In this document: one piece after another, positions 1 through 10,983 of the stretch
How positions within the stretch are numbered: position 1 is the first letter of the stretch
Layout of the letters: each line of letters begins with the position of its first letter
Assembly (NCBI GenBank): GCA_014904985.1
Contig: MU128994.1
Span: 150,254-183,519, forward strand
Source: Hydnum rufescens UP504
Taxonomy: Eukaryota > Basidiomycota > Agaricomycetes > Cantharellales > Hydnaceae
Reading direction: 5' to 3'
DNA length: 33,266 nucleotides
Position numbers and translations under genes: made by a program
Notes under the pieces: generated by a model
Told to the model about the DNA's origin: nothing
Databases searched by the model: none
The model's input: the letters and a program-made list of their open reading frames with translations, nothing else

Positions 1-1150
1 CGATTTATCACAGCTTTGTGGGTTCAGATGGTGATTATTAAGTAATGGATTCTTCTGGTTTGGAGCAGTAGCTTGAGACGTAGTGTTGGTGTTTGTTCCA
101 GTGTATGTAGAGTATGTATTGGTGGTGTATACTAGCACCCTATGATGCTGCTTTTCTCATCTGCTGTTTTGTATTTACATCTTAACCTATTGCGTTGTAT
201 TATTGTGCGTTTCTGTTGCTATTGGAGCAAGATCACTATACGAAGATGTAATAACAGGCTTCAATAGAGGATACCGGTCGTTGAGTTCGATGATTCACCA
301 TTTAATAGTTATTTATATATATTTATGCTGATACTGTACTATATATGCGTGTCTATAGCTGATCGTCATTTATACAGTCAGAAGTGTTGATTGATCATGT
401 GATGGATTCATTCACCTAAGGAGAGAGAAATGAGGACGAATAAAGGAAATGATTTACACGAGTTTGTCTTGAGCTTGTAAATAGATTGGACATGATCTTA
501 TCACGTAGGTCTCACTGGATGTTTTTAATGGAGAGCATGTATGTAAGCAATTAATTAAGTGACAAATTTCAGGTTCATGGTGAGAGTCTTAATCTGATAG
601 CATGTCACTGATGCACAGGGTGAAGATATGGGTGGTTCTTTTTGAGTATCTGTATCTCAATAAAGATGAAGCAAGTGACATGGTGTGGGATCGATGCCAG
701 AGAGGGGGGGAGTAACTACAATTTGAGGTAGTCTGTTGAAGACTTGGAGATGGACAAATAAATGTCTCGTGTACAAGGTGGAGGAAAGAGAAATAAAGTG
801 GGTCTTGGAGAATTGAAATCCACGTTGTATGGCAATCAAAGGAATGGTAGGTATTTGAAGGATTGGAATTGAATAATTTGGATTCATTTGAGGAGGTAGT
901 TGGGTCCTGAAGCGGAATATACATAGTAGGGTTTTATCCCTCCAACACCATTTGACTTATATTTGGTACTGTTCAAAAGGTGTAAATCGTAGCCTTCTAA
1001 GCATTACATGGGCATACCTCTCCGATCAAAACTGACAGAGTTATAAAATGAATTTGGTTTCTGTGCATAGCCATAATTAATCTCATAATCGGTCATGTGA
1101 TCGTCCAATGGCTGGAAGTAGTGTAATTTCGCATTTTCTGATACTGGATG
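1..1150. other. AT-rich stretch, no gene recognised
   Basis: No convincing coding region is seen. The longest frames lie on the minus strand at about 589-924, but they are low in complexity, resemble nothing I know and overlap one another, so I do not call them. CpG dinucleotides occur at ordinary spacing here, unlike the stretch that begins near 1.2 kb. Confidence 0.5.
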
Positions 1151-3053
1151 TTTTTATCTTCCACACCAGAGTGGGCAAAGTTGCACCTCTAATCAAGAAT
1201 ATTCTGGATCAAGCCCTATGACCTGGTCCAAGGATGGAGATGCTGAGGCAGTGCCAGTCAACACCACTTGGAGTGATCTGTTCAACAATCAGGGGAAGCT
1301 TGAAACGTATTCAAGAAGCCAACAGTTGCTGTTGAAATGTAAGTCATACTGTTGGTTCCCAAGTTTTTTTTAAATTTGTTAGCTGAATATGAATCATTTG
1401 GTGGATGCAGCATTGGCATGCTGTTACTTGCAGAAGGAGTGGTCATTGGTGTTCACAAGTAGCCAAAGGCACTTCCAATATTTCAGTGTCTCCTCAACGC
1501 TCCACCCCCCTGTTCATCAAGCAGGGGTCCTGGATTCAGGTGATTATACTCTCAGGCCAACATTATTGGATGCAAATGCCCCCTATCATGCATTCATAAC
1601 CTGTACTCAGTCAGACCCACCTTCCTATACCCCTGCGATGAATGTGCAGAACAATGGAGTCAAGACAATTTTGCCTTACTATCAATTGTTATTCACCAAA
1701 TTTTTCTCATCATGTCATTGTGCTCTTGAACACTGGTCTTCTGTCATGAGGTCCCTTAAAGTGCCAGATGTCCCCCTTCCCCCTACAAAACCAACTAGTC
1801 TTGGTCACTCCACCTTGCTCAAATTTGTACCTGACTCTGTTTGGGCAAGTGGGGATGTTCACTTGAACATACTCACGAGGTTTGCTTATGACTGCTGAGG
1901 GTATGCTGAATACATGATGCATCTTGCCATTGACCATGTTGCCTGCACCTACAACCTGGACCTTCCTGTCTTTGGGATAGATGATCGACGAGTAGGGGCT
2001 GTATATCGCTTACCTCTTACTCCTGCAGATTGTCAAGCAGTAGATGATCTTGTGTGAATGGGTACACCAGTCTTTGGTGTCATGGAGTATCCACATCACA
2101 ACTGTCATGATACTGTGCCTGATCATTGTCCCGACTCTCCCAAGGCAGCCGCAGCTGCAGCTGCCAAATATTTTGCTGCAATGAAGAAGTGGGATGAGCA
2201 GAATGTTGATGTCACTGAGTATATTGTACATGTCGAGGTTCCACTGGTTCATGTGCAGCACCCCGTCAATTGGTTCATCAGGCCACATTTGGGATATCCT
2301 GGTGAACTTGATCACAATGATCATCCTCTCTGTGAAGCTGCATCATGCATTTTGCCTGCTGGTGAAATTTGTGAGACTGATGTGGTTGCTTTATGGGACT
2401 TCCTTGGTCATGGCCCGTGGCCTGCTGCCCAGGCATACAAGGTGCCAAAGTTCTATTACAAAATATGAATTTGGGGAGGCAATAAAAATCTATGTCAATG
2501 AGGACAACAGTCCAATGGCTTCTTCATTGAAGGCGGTGGGCGATAACATGGAGGATCATGGTTTCAATATCTACAATGACATCATGGGGAACCCCTACAA
2601 CGAGGACAATGATAATTGGGAGAACGAGGGGACTACGATCTCAATACTACTCCTCACTTGGACACAAAACAGGAGGCTGAAGCAAAGGCCCTAGTACTTG
2701 CTGCCAAAAGTGGAGATGGTACTGCAAAGTCTCAAATTACTAAAGTTCTTCAAGGTGCCCAGGGGAAGAAGAGGGGAAAATGGCACAATGGGAAGCCTCC
2801 CCAAACTGACTTTGAGACTGCAGTTATGCAATTGTGGAGATCCTCTGATGGCCCCTCAAAGGCAAAAAAAAAAAGCAGGCGAAAAAGTTGCCCAGGAGAG
2901 ATGGTGTGCCGAGGCAGACACAGTGGCAGCCCCCAGATCAGAGTGCTGGAGGAGGCTCAAAGGCTTGAAGCAGAAAGACTGAAATGGGAAGCAGAAGAGC
3001 ATGTGCACCTTCAACAGGGTGGACATGCCTCTGTTGCACCTGCTCCCTCTTCT

Positions 3054-3119
3054 GTTCCTGCCCCTCTGGTTCCTGCCCCTCTGGTTCCTGCCCCTCTGGT
3101 TCCTGCCCTTCCTGTTCCT
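3054..3119 (+). repeat. 15-bp minisatellite in gene A
   Basis: GTTCCTGCCCCTCTG is repeated four times in tandem, the last copy altered, at starts 3054, 3069, 3084 and 3099. In the gene A frame it encodes the pentapeptide VPAPL. It lies in the proline-rich linker between the two domains. Confidence 0.9.
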
Positions 3120-3296
3120 TCTGCCCCTGCTTCTGTGCCGAATCCTGCTTGGCCATGCTCTCTGACCCTGACCCCTACTTCTCTTGAGCCTGGTTCTCCT
3201 TGCACTCCCATGTATTCTCCTGTCACTCCAGTGAGTGACCCATTTCCACCTTGTGCACCATCTCCCTGTTGTTTGTCCCTGCCTCCTCGTCAAGTG

Positions 3297-3479
3297 CAAT
3301 CCCCTCATTGTTCATGATCCCCTTGTCGTTCGCAATCCCCTCGTCATTCATGATCCCCTTGTCGTGCATGATCCCCTTGTCATGCACGATCCCCTTGTCA
3401 TGAATGATCCCCTCATTGTGTGCCATCTCCTCTTCATTGTGTGCCATCTCCCCCTCGTGTGTCATTCCCTCCCTGCTGT
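3297..3479 (+). repeat. 18-bp minisatellite in gene A, with CpG-decay columns
   Basis: The unit is about CCCCTTGTCGTGCATGAT, in six to seven 18-bp copies followed by 21-bp variants. In the gene A frame it encodes an SPCxxR-type hexapeptide. The codon at 3315, 3333, 3351, 3369, 3387 and 3405 reads TGA, CAA, TGA, TGA, CGA, TGA. An ancestral CGA losing its CpG on either strand explains every state. This makes several of the gene's stop codons. Confidence 0.88.
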
Positions 3480-4955
3480 GCACCATTTTGCCACTGGTCC
3501 CTGTCTCCCCTGGCCATGCCTGGTCCCACCATTGCTGGGCACCTTCTCCCCGCCCCACTCCATCTTCTTTTCATCGGTCCCCCTCTCCTCCTCATTGAGC
3601 CTGGTCTCCTGCTCATCAAGGTCCATCCTTCCACTCTGCCACCCCAAAGGAAGCCAAGATCACCCCTGGAGCCACCAAGGGGGCCACAAGCAGTGCAATG
3701 AGAACCGCCAAGGGGACGACCTGGGGAGTTGGGAAGGCAATGGGAGCCATCAAGCTCCCAAGCATCCCAAGAGCTTGAGTGCTGGAGCCATGGCCACTTC
3801 AGGGATGATCATGATGGGCAGATGTGGGATGGACCTTGGCAGAGTGCCTTGTCTTCAAAGGCACCAACCCATCAGCCCCTGCCACAGCCAGCATGGAGGC
3901 TGTCCCTCTCTCCATCCCAAGAGTATGCACATCCAGGCCCATCTCAACTGCATCGCTGCAGTTGGACACCACCGCTGTCCTCTGGACTGCCACCCAGTCA
4001 TCAGGATCCTCCATTGCCACCCCAACCTGAGGCTACACCTCTCCTGAGTTGCTTAGGGCCTGTGCCAATGCTGTTTCCTCAAGGCTCTGTGGCACCTACA
4101 GCCAGTGTTGCACCAAGTGTTTCAGATGTGAGCACACTGTGGCCTCCACCAGAATGCCTGAGGCTAGCCCAATGGTATGCATTGGATATTGTGGGTGTCG
4201 ATGGCCAAGAGGACCCCTTGACCTGGGTGCACCAGAACTCTCATCTGGGTGTGCTGGCAGCACAGAGGGTGAAACTGATTTAGAAGAAGGGCGCAATGTA
4301 CCACATGTGCCTCCTCTTCAAGGACATGGCCAAATGGGATTTGTGTCAGAGCATCTTGGCATCTTTGTTCAGTGGCAAGACACTTCTCCCTTTCCTGTAC
4401 ACAGATACACTGGTGAATTGTTTTGGAGTCACTGAAGTAAGGTACATGCAGGAGGTGTACATCAATGCAATCTCAACTGCTGAGATCCAGGAGCTCCTGG
4501 CTGTTGGACCACACCCTTACATGACACCCGGTGATGCTATCCCTGAGATGCTTGACTATATTCGGTATCCTGCATTACTCGACCCTCGTCCTGCTCCTCC
4601 CAAGCATGAGCAAACTCATGCCATGATTAATGTTGAGTTTGACACTGAATGGCTCAGCAGACGACTCCATCATGCACAAAAGGAAGACCCAGGCTCCATG
4701 ACAGTCAGTATGCAATGCATGGAGATGCAGATGATCGCGCACAGGGCTCCAGCAAAGGGTACTGCTTTGGCTTTCTGTGAGAACATTTGGCCAGTGCCTG
4801 GGGGCATGATGATATCTGACATATGCCAGATCTCCAGATGGGCATATGCTGATCTTGGAGGGAGCAAGGTTTGTTTGAGCACAGAGAATTTTGGATGAAT
4901 AAGGATCCAGCTGGCATGGCATATTGTCTTGGAGTTAAATAGGGACCAGCCTTGA

Positions 4956-5746
4956 TTCCACAAGTGGATTGATGAGTAGGTATATCTCTAGCCTTACTCT
5001 CATTCATATGCTATTCGACCATCCCCTTCACCACCAGCCCATTTCCCCACACCGCCAGCTTGTTGCTGCCTTCCCTCTGCCATTTCCTGCATCCCATCAT
5101 TGCCTTTGACCTCCTGCACTTTCCTCTCTATCCTCCATTCCTTGACATTAATATTATCATCTTACATATATTGCACATGTACTCATTCATACAATAATAT
5201 ATACATCTGTCTGTACTGAAGAATCGTTTACTGGCAATGTCTGGGAATATCCTTTGCTTGCACAACATTAACAGTCTCTGGTGGAGTCTGGTTTTGGACA
5301 GTGTGACCATACACTCCCTATTTCCTGCTCCACTGAAGACTTTCCATCCACTACACTCCTTCTACTGGCTTTTGGTCATCTTCCAACAAACCTGTGAAGT
5401 CCCAGGGCTACACCTTCCACTCCTACCTCTTGCCAGCCTTTGGGGGTTCTTGGAGAGTCTGGTCAAAGATGGTGCACACTGCACCCCTATCGCCTGCTTT
5501 CCATCTGCTTTTTTGGCATCTCATTCACTCCTGCTGCACTCGCTGTCTTCCAACTACCCTACACTTTCAATCCCTCAAAGCCTGGTTTAGGACAGCACAG
5601 TTTTTTGTGCTCTCCCTATTCCTACTTTGCACTGTGTGATATCTTGCCATCCATTCCCTCAACGTTGTAGCCTGAAGTTGCAAGGGTGCACTTTCTGTAC
5701 CCCCCACTTCTACTACTTTTTTTCACGAGCTGACTCCTAGCCCAAT
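4956..5746 (+). promoter_or_regulatory. pyrimidine-rich spacer between gene A and G2, possible G2 promoter
   Basis: About 790 bases without a supportable gene. Much of the + strand is rich in C and T (for example around 5030-5150 and 5320-5700), as is common upstream of filamentous fungal genes. The matching spacer in the inverted cassette (27816-28310) is likewise pyrimidine-rich on its coding strand. Short frames at 5237-5670 look like chance openings in C/T-rich sequence. No terminator or TATA box can be fixed. Confidence 0.35.
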
Positions 5747-8194
5747 ATGCCACCTAAGACATATCAAGCCTGAAAAAGGACCACAAGGCCTGCTGCCACC
5801 CTGGCAGGTCGAATGGCCTGGTCCTCTACAATAACCAATGACACCACAGTCCCTTCAATGAGCAGTGAATCTGCTAGTGGGCCCCAGATGAGAGAGTCTT
5901 CTGACACAACTGGTGAAGCTTCCAGCACCCCCATTACATGCCCTGTCCCTCAGCATAATGAGTGGTTTATTGACGTTCCATTGTTGTGATTGCACCAACA
6001 AACAGTTCAGCTCGCTCCACCTCAATCTAGAAACCATCCCAGTGTACCTACAGTGTGTTTCCTATCCATTTTATTTCCTAGATTGCTTTAAATTGACTTC
6101 CACTACAGTCCATTCCTTATTCTTTGAATCCTGCTGGTCACTCCCCATCTCCTGCTGGTTCTCCTGCTCCATTTCCTGGTCTTTCTCGTGCTCAATCACC
6201 CTCTATTCCTTGTGCTCAATCACCCTGTATTCCTCGTGCTCAATCACCCTGTATTCCTTGTGCTCAATCACCCTGTATTCCTCGTGCTCAATCACCCCAT
6301 ATTCCTCATGCTCAATTGCCCCATATTCCTCATGCTCAATCGCCCTGTATTCCTCATGCTCAATCACCCTGTATTCCTCATGCTCGATCACCCCATATTC
6401 CTCATGCTCAATCACCCTGTATTCATCATGCTCAATCTTGCAATCACTCTCGTGGTCGTCCTCCCACTTGGTCTCCCCAGCCCCCAAGTCATACCATCTC
6501 ACATGTTTGGCAATTCTCCATTCATTGGGGATTTTGATCATGAGGTTGAGCCTTCTGGTCTATATCATCAGCATGAAAATTTGGTCATTTTGGATCCACC
6601 AAATCCAAATGATGGGAATCCAGATGTTGAGGATGATGACTTGGTTGCCAAGGAGGGTGACACTGTGCAAATCAAATCACAGGGTGGACCATTTATGGAT
6701 GAACAAGTCACTGAGATCAGAGGCATTGTTGAATCCATGAATCATGAGCTCGAGCACAAGGTGAAAGAGTGGGACAGGCCTCTTGAGTCTGTGATGCAGA
6801 TTGGGAACCTTGCAATAAGCATGAGAGAACAGCAAAGTGCTGGGAATCCATGGAATGCATATCAGGCCTCATACAAGAAGGACCCCGAGCCAGACCATCC
6901 CCATCACAAGTATGTGGAAAAAGTCATACAGCCAGCCTATTGTGAGCTCATTGCTGCACACAGTGGTGAAGAATCTGATGCATGGAAAAAGAAATCAAAG
7001 GAGCTTGTGGATCAGCACAATGCCTCAAAGGCAGCCCAAGCTTTTGATATTGCCCTCTCACCAGCCACGATGGGCAAAGTCATTAAGCAGACTATGAAAT
7101 GCTGGAAGGATGACTTGAAATGGATGGCCACTATGAACATCCATGGGTTCCATGGAATCATCAGTGGCGTTCCTGATGAGGTGGCTTCAAAACAGAATGC
7201 TCTATTCACCAGCTCACCAGCAATGAAGGACTGGCTAACTTTGTCTTTCCCAAAAGACAGTACATCATTGAAGATGATTCATTCTCACATCCTGGTCTAT
7301 CAGGGGCAACATCTTTTACACCAAAATCAGAAGCAAAAGATTCCAAAGTCTATGCATCTGATGCAGAAGGAGATTTCAGAGGAGCTCAATAACCTTCTGA
7401 CTCCTCTGATTGGTCAGGTACTGCGTATACCTTGGGCAAGTCTCCCCCAATTCCTTGTCAACAATGAGTTGAAGATTGAGAATTGGGTTACAGAATCTGA
7501 ATTTCCAAGTCTCTTGTCCCTTGATGCCACTGTAGTCTGAACAGAGAGTTGGAAGAAACTTTGGCATACCTTTTTCCAGCCATTGGCCAATTCAACAAAG
7601 GTCCGAGTTACTCAGCTCAAGCATATTGCCCAGGAGAATAATGGGAAGCTTCCCAGTGACACTGTAATCATCTCTGATCAATTCAATAACCCACTCCTGA
7701 CTGTTGCTCAAGTGGATGGACCGGGGGAGCCAAAAGAGTCCAATGCCAACACTGCCAATGGGACTCCCATCACAGGCAGTGCTTCTGGGCCCAGGAAGCA
7801 GGCCTCTCAAGGTGATGGCCACTCATGGAAGAAAAAGAGGATGGGCCCTAAGCATCTGATGTCTGCTGAATTCATCGACAAGCCCAGTGATGATGATGGC
7901 CCTGCAACAGATACTTTTGAAAATCCAGGTGGAGCAAGTTCTGTTGGTGGTCAATCTACTGGAACTACTTGGGGTGGTGCTGGGTCTTCCGTTGATGGTG
8001 TTGTCAATGATCAATTTAGTGGGAATGCTTTGAGTGGTGTCATCAATGGTCCAATAGACTGGGCTGGGGGATATGGTCAAAACCAGCAAGAATACAACCC
8101 ACATGATGATCCCTTGATGGCATCCCTGTTTGTGAGGTACCCTGATTTGAACCTTGGCTTGAATCAAAGGTTTGATGACGGATTTCCTCTCTAA
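5747..8194 (+). pseudogene. G2 copy 1: decayed second gene of the cassette
   Basis: Function unknown. A start at 5747 (MPPKTYQA) meets TGA at 5771. The N-terminal part (5747-6500) is Ser/Pro-rich and changes frame around an octapeptide minisatellite. From about 6500 to 8194 one frame is open except for TGA at 7538. The core (about 6700-7250) reads KVKEWDRPLESV, NPWNAYQASYKK, VIQPAYCELIA, SDAWKKKSKELV and CWKDDLKWMATMNIHGF. A second block (about 7390-7690) has RIPWASLPQFLVNNEL, TESWKKLWHTFF and KVRVTQLKHIAQENNG. The C-terminal tail is Gly/Asn/Asp-rich and ends NLGLNQRFDDGFPL. Every conserved block has a counterpart in G2 copy 2 (25278-27815, minus). It follows gene A on the same strand, as G2 copy 2 follows gene B. 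Basic segments near 7800-7850 (KKKRMGPK) could be a nuclear signal. Confidence 0.72.
6187..6435 (+). repeat. 24-bp minisatellite in G2 copy 1
   Basis: About ten tandem copies of a 24-bp unit close to CGTGCTCAATCACCCTGTAT plus TCCT, with starts at 6187, 6211, 6235 and so on. It encodes an octapeptide of the type RAQSPCIP. The first codon of the unit varies CGT, TGT, CGT, TGT, CGT, CAT, and TCG/TCA/TTG variation occurs inside the unit. Both are the expected products of CpG loss. Confidence 0.9.
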
Positions 8195-8768
8195 ATTCTT
8201 CCACCCAATCTCTGCTTGTGGATGTCTTGGATGTGTGCTTTGCATGCTTTTGTGTGCTTCATGCACTTTGAGTACCTCTGCCTTCCCTTGGCCTTTTTTA
8301 AGACAAATGTTTTCCCTTCATTTGACATACTACACCTATTTCTTGGATTTAATTTCTTAATCTCTGAAGAACTCGACTTCTTGTTAATTGCTCTATGCAT
8401 ATATAACACATTAATTGACTTGATATCTGCCACTGTACCATGAGAAACCTTAAAGGTTGTGAGTTTGATATCAAAATCCCCAAGGGCAGACTTATGGATT
8501 GACCTAAGGTCACCCTCCTGAAATTATTTGATATCAAAGGATTCTGATGCCTGCTAGGCTTTTGATTTGACACAGTTTGACATACCTATTAAGGCCCCTC
8601 TAAGTGGCTGACCGAGGTGGAAGTGGGTGTGTGGCACCATATTTGTTTCATCCTCATATATGTTGCCCGAAATCGAGGATTGGGGTATGGGTGGCTGTGT
8701 GGTCCCATGTTTTGCCCCAGGCCTGATCTGTGCATTCATTGGGTTGGATATCACACAATAAAATGTAC
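8195..8768. other. spacer between G2 copy 1 and the mirror array
   Basis: 8195-8600 is AT-rich sequence with no supportable gene. From about 8618 to 8768 the sequence resembles the exon-like part of the array units read on the minus strand (GTGTGTGG-type blocks and an intron acceptor at its right edge), so it is probably the outermost decayed unit. TGGCTGACC at 8604-8612 also occurs at about 12582-12590, just past the other side of the array. Confidence 0.4.
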
Positions 8769-8877
8769 CTAGAATAATGATGTGTTAGTAAAGAAAAAAA
8801 ATGAAGGCAACACCAAAAGAGCAGCCAGGGCTACTCTTTTGGCATTGTGGTACACTGCATAATAAAAAAAAACTCAC
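8769..8877 (-). other. intron-like segment 1 (left arm) with H1
   Basis: Minus-strand donor GTGAGT at 8877, branch-like TACTAACA, acceptor CTAG at 8769. H1 at 8813-8842 has one arm mutated. Confidence 0.55.
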
Positions 8878-9036
8878 CTACTAGTACCACACCTGCTTCA
8901 GCGGGTGTATGGTACATGATTTCATCGATTGTTGTTTCAGGGGGTGGGCACTGTGGCTTGGGTGGCTGTGCATTGAACGTTGCACTGGGGGCTCATCCAT
9001 GTCCTTGTCAGGTGGGTTTTCACATGGGGAAGGCAC

Positions 9037-9137
9037 CTAGAAGATCGAATAATAATACATTAGTAAAAAAAAAGAAAACAGCGGTGCCAAAAGAGCAGCT
9101 TCTGCTGCTCTTTTGGCACCAGTGGGATTAGATGTAC
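9037..9137 (-). other. intron-like segment 2 (left arm) with H1
   Basis: Donor GTACAT at 9137, branch-like TACTAATG, acceptor CTAG at 9037. H1 at 9083-9120 is a 17-bp perfect stem with a 4-nt TTCT loop. Confidence 0.55.
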
Positions 9138-9293
9138 CTAATATTACCACACACCCACCAAAGCAGGTGTGTGGTATGTGATTTTGTCAATTGTTGTTTT
9201 GGGTGGCCAGCAAGCACTTGGGGCTTGGGTGGCTGCATGTACTGGGGGCTCATCCATGTCCTTGTCAGGTGGGTCTTCACAGAGGGAAGAGAC

Positions 9294-9396
9294 CTAGAAG
9301 AACAAATAATAATACATTAGTAAAAAAAAAAAGAAAATAGAGGTGCCAAAAGAGCAGCTTCTGCTGCTCTTTTGGCACCAGTGGGATTAGATGTAC
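9294..9396 (-). other. intron-like segment 3 (left arm) with H1
   Basis: Near-identical to segment 2 (donor GTACAT, CTAATG branch, CTAG acceptor). H1 at 9342-9379 is identical to that of segment 2, which points to recent tandem duplication. Confidence 0.55.
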
Positions 9397-9549
9397 CTAA
9401 TATTACCACACACCCGCCAAAAGCAGGTGTGTGGTTCTGTCTGGGGTTTCTGGGGTCTTGCATTGTGCATCCCTGTTCCCAGGTTTTGTCTGGCGGGTCG
9501 GGGGTTTTTGGTTTGTGGTTTGTGCAGTTTGTGGGTGCAGATGGACAAC

Positions 9550-9658
9550 CTACAATAATAAATCATATGTTAGTCAAGAGCCAAAATAAATAAAAAAAGA
9601 AAAGCCACACAAAAGGAGCAGCCTAGGCTGCTCCTTTTGTGTGATGGTAGGTACTTAC
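9550..9658 (-). other. intron-like segment 4 (left arm) with H1
   Basis: Donor context AAG/GTAAGT at 9658, branch-like CTAACATA, acceptor GTAG at 9550. H1 at 9606-9643 is a CACACAAAAGGAGCAGCC palindrome. Confidence 0.6.
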
Positions 9659-9819
9659 CTTGAAAATGAATGCACCCCTTTGGCAGGTGCGGTGTTCCTG
9701 TGGCTCTTGTGGTCTTCTGGTGTGGTTTCAGTGGGTTATAATTTGGGGGTGGCATGCAGGTTGTTGTTTTGGGGAGGGGGGTTTGTTTGGCAGGTGTTTC
9801 TGGTGGTTGAGGTGATGGT

Positions 9820-9920
9820 CTAGAATAAGAGATGATATGTTAGTTAAAAATTAAAACCAGCCCAAAAAGAGCAGCATTGGCTGCTCTTTTTGGGCTATTA
9901 GGGGTTCACGATAGACTTAC
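9820..9920 (-). other. intron-like segment 5 (left arm) with H1
   Basis: Donor AAG/GTAAGT at 9920, branch-like CTAACATA, acceptor CTAG at 9820. H1 at 9859-9896. Confidence 0.6.
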
Positions 9921-10115
9921 CTTACATAGAACCACACACCCACCGCAGCAGGTGTGTGGTTCATGTGGTCACTCAGTGGGTGTGTTCTCACTTGTCATGG
10001 TGTCATTTGGCATCTTTTGTTTGTCGCATATTTGGTTGGCACATTGTTGTTTGGACTCTGACTGTTTGGGCCCTCATCATTGGCTGGTTTTTCTTTCGAG
10101 CCACCAGGCCATGAT

Positions 10116-10224
10116 CTAAAATAATAAAAGAATAACATTAGTAATGATATTCAGAGCCACACAAAAAGAGCAGCTTTCACTGCTCTTTTTGTGCTGGCAT
10201 ATCTACTAGCACTAAAAAACTCGC
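10116..10224 (-). other. intron-like segment 6 (left arm) with H1
   Basis: Donor GCGAGT at 10224 (a GC donor or a mutated GT), branch-like CTAATG, acceptor TTAG at 10116. H1 at 10158-10193. Confidence 0.5.
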
Positions 10225-10314
10225 CTTTTGACCACACACCTGCAGCGGTGGGTGTGTGGTCATCACTTGCCTTTCTAGGCAGCTCCCTGTGCAGTGTACT
10301 GACTCAACTCAACC

Positions 10315-10888
10315 TCAATGCCAGCAATTGCTGGTACTCAAAAAGTGCCCAAGTGCTGGTGCTACAAGTGGAATACATACTATATAATAAATATTTATCC
10401 AAAAATGTGAAGAAGAAGAAGAAGATAAATCAGAGCTCAATAAGGCATGATATGCCTAATTGTAAAGTGGATTGGGCCACTTCTATGGGTCAGAATTGGC
10501 CCAAAATTAAATATATTAGTGGTATATATGCACCCTACTTGGGCAACTAATTATATTGGACAGTCCATCCATTTTTCTATTTTCCCCCCTCAATTCCCTA
10601 ATTAGGGAATTGGGGGGGGGAAATAGAAAAATGGACAGAACATCCAATATAATTAGTCACCCAAGTAGGGTGCATATATACCACTAATATATTTAATTTT
10701 GGGCCAATTCTGACGCACAGAAGTGGCCCAATCCACTTTACAATTAGGCATATCATGCCTTATTGAGCTCTGATTTATCTTCTTCTTCTTCTTCACATTT
10801 TTGGATAAATATTTATTATATAGTATGTATTCTGCTTGTAGCACCAGCACTTGGGCGCTTTTTGAGTATCGGCAATTGCTGGCATTGA
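10315..10888. repeat. 574-bp spacerless palindrome at the centre of the array
   Basis: Each arm is about 287 bp. The centre falls inside CCCTAATTAGGG at 10596-10607 with no intervening loop. By eye the arms differ at only a scatter of positions, such as CTTCTATGGG against CTTCTGTGCG, and GGGCAACTAA against GGGTGACTAA. Weaker symmetry continues outward through H2 and H1 on both sides to at least 10116 and 11085. Both arms contain an AAGAAGAAGAAG tract and a TATATAATAAATA tract. Long perfect palindromes are unstable in most cells, so the arms may be recent or the locus protected; a misassembly (hairpin read) is a real alternative. Confidence 0.92.
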
Positions 10889-10983
10889 GTGCATCTTTCT
10901 CTGTATCTCTGCTACCACAACAGGCACTTGCCTGGAAAGGCAAGCACATGACCACACACCCGCTGCAGGTGTGTGGTCAAAAG

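Larger units (their letters stand above)
1200..4955 (+). pseudogene. gene A: decayed member of a repeated two-domain family (cassette copy 1)
   Basis: Function unknown. One reading frame, with two small frameshifts (about 2460 and 2620), runs from a possible first exon (about 1200-1338, ending at a GTAAGT donor) to a stop at 4953. Domain 1 (about 1430-2450) shows EWSLVFTSS, PVFGIDDRRVGAVY, GTPVFGV, NWFIRPHLGYPGE and FLGHGPW. A basic linker (about 2670-2800, AKSGDGTA...AQGKKRGK) follows, then an SP/RS-rich minisatellite region (3050-3480) and domain 2 (about 4150-4955) with VRYMQEVYINA, NVEFDTEWLSRRL and MEMQMIAHRAP. All these blocks recur in gene B on the minus strand at 28.3-32.5 kb, and domain 1 recurs in gene C at 22.0-23.3 kb. 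Stops at 1896, 2055, 3315, 3351, 3369, 3405, 3699 and 4896 are TGA; the one at 4281 is TAG. The homology inside the window is what shows the frame is real. The start is uncertain. Confidence 0.72.

Noticed and set aside
589..924. 111-codon minus-strand ORF
   Set aside because: Low-information text, overlapping alternatives in other frames, no conserved motif or neighbour support.
1896..2057. Selenocysteine or programmed UGA readthrough as the primary explanation for TGA codons
   Set aside because: CGA-to-TGA decay is directly seen in neighbouring tandem repeats, TGA is spread over unrelated elements including gypsy, and no SECIS-like structure was evident; kept only as an alternative.
3235..4047. 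270-codon + ORF with PLVVHDPLV repeats
   Set aside because: It is out of the gene A frame; the gene A frame gives the SP/RS-rich repeat and connects conserved domains on both sides. The openness comes from the repeat period being a multiple of three.
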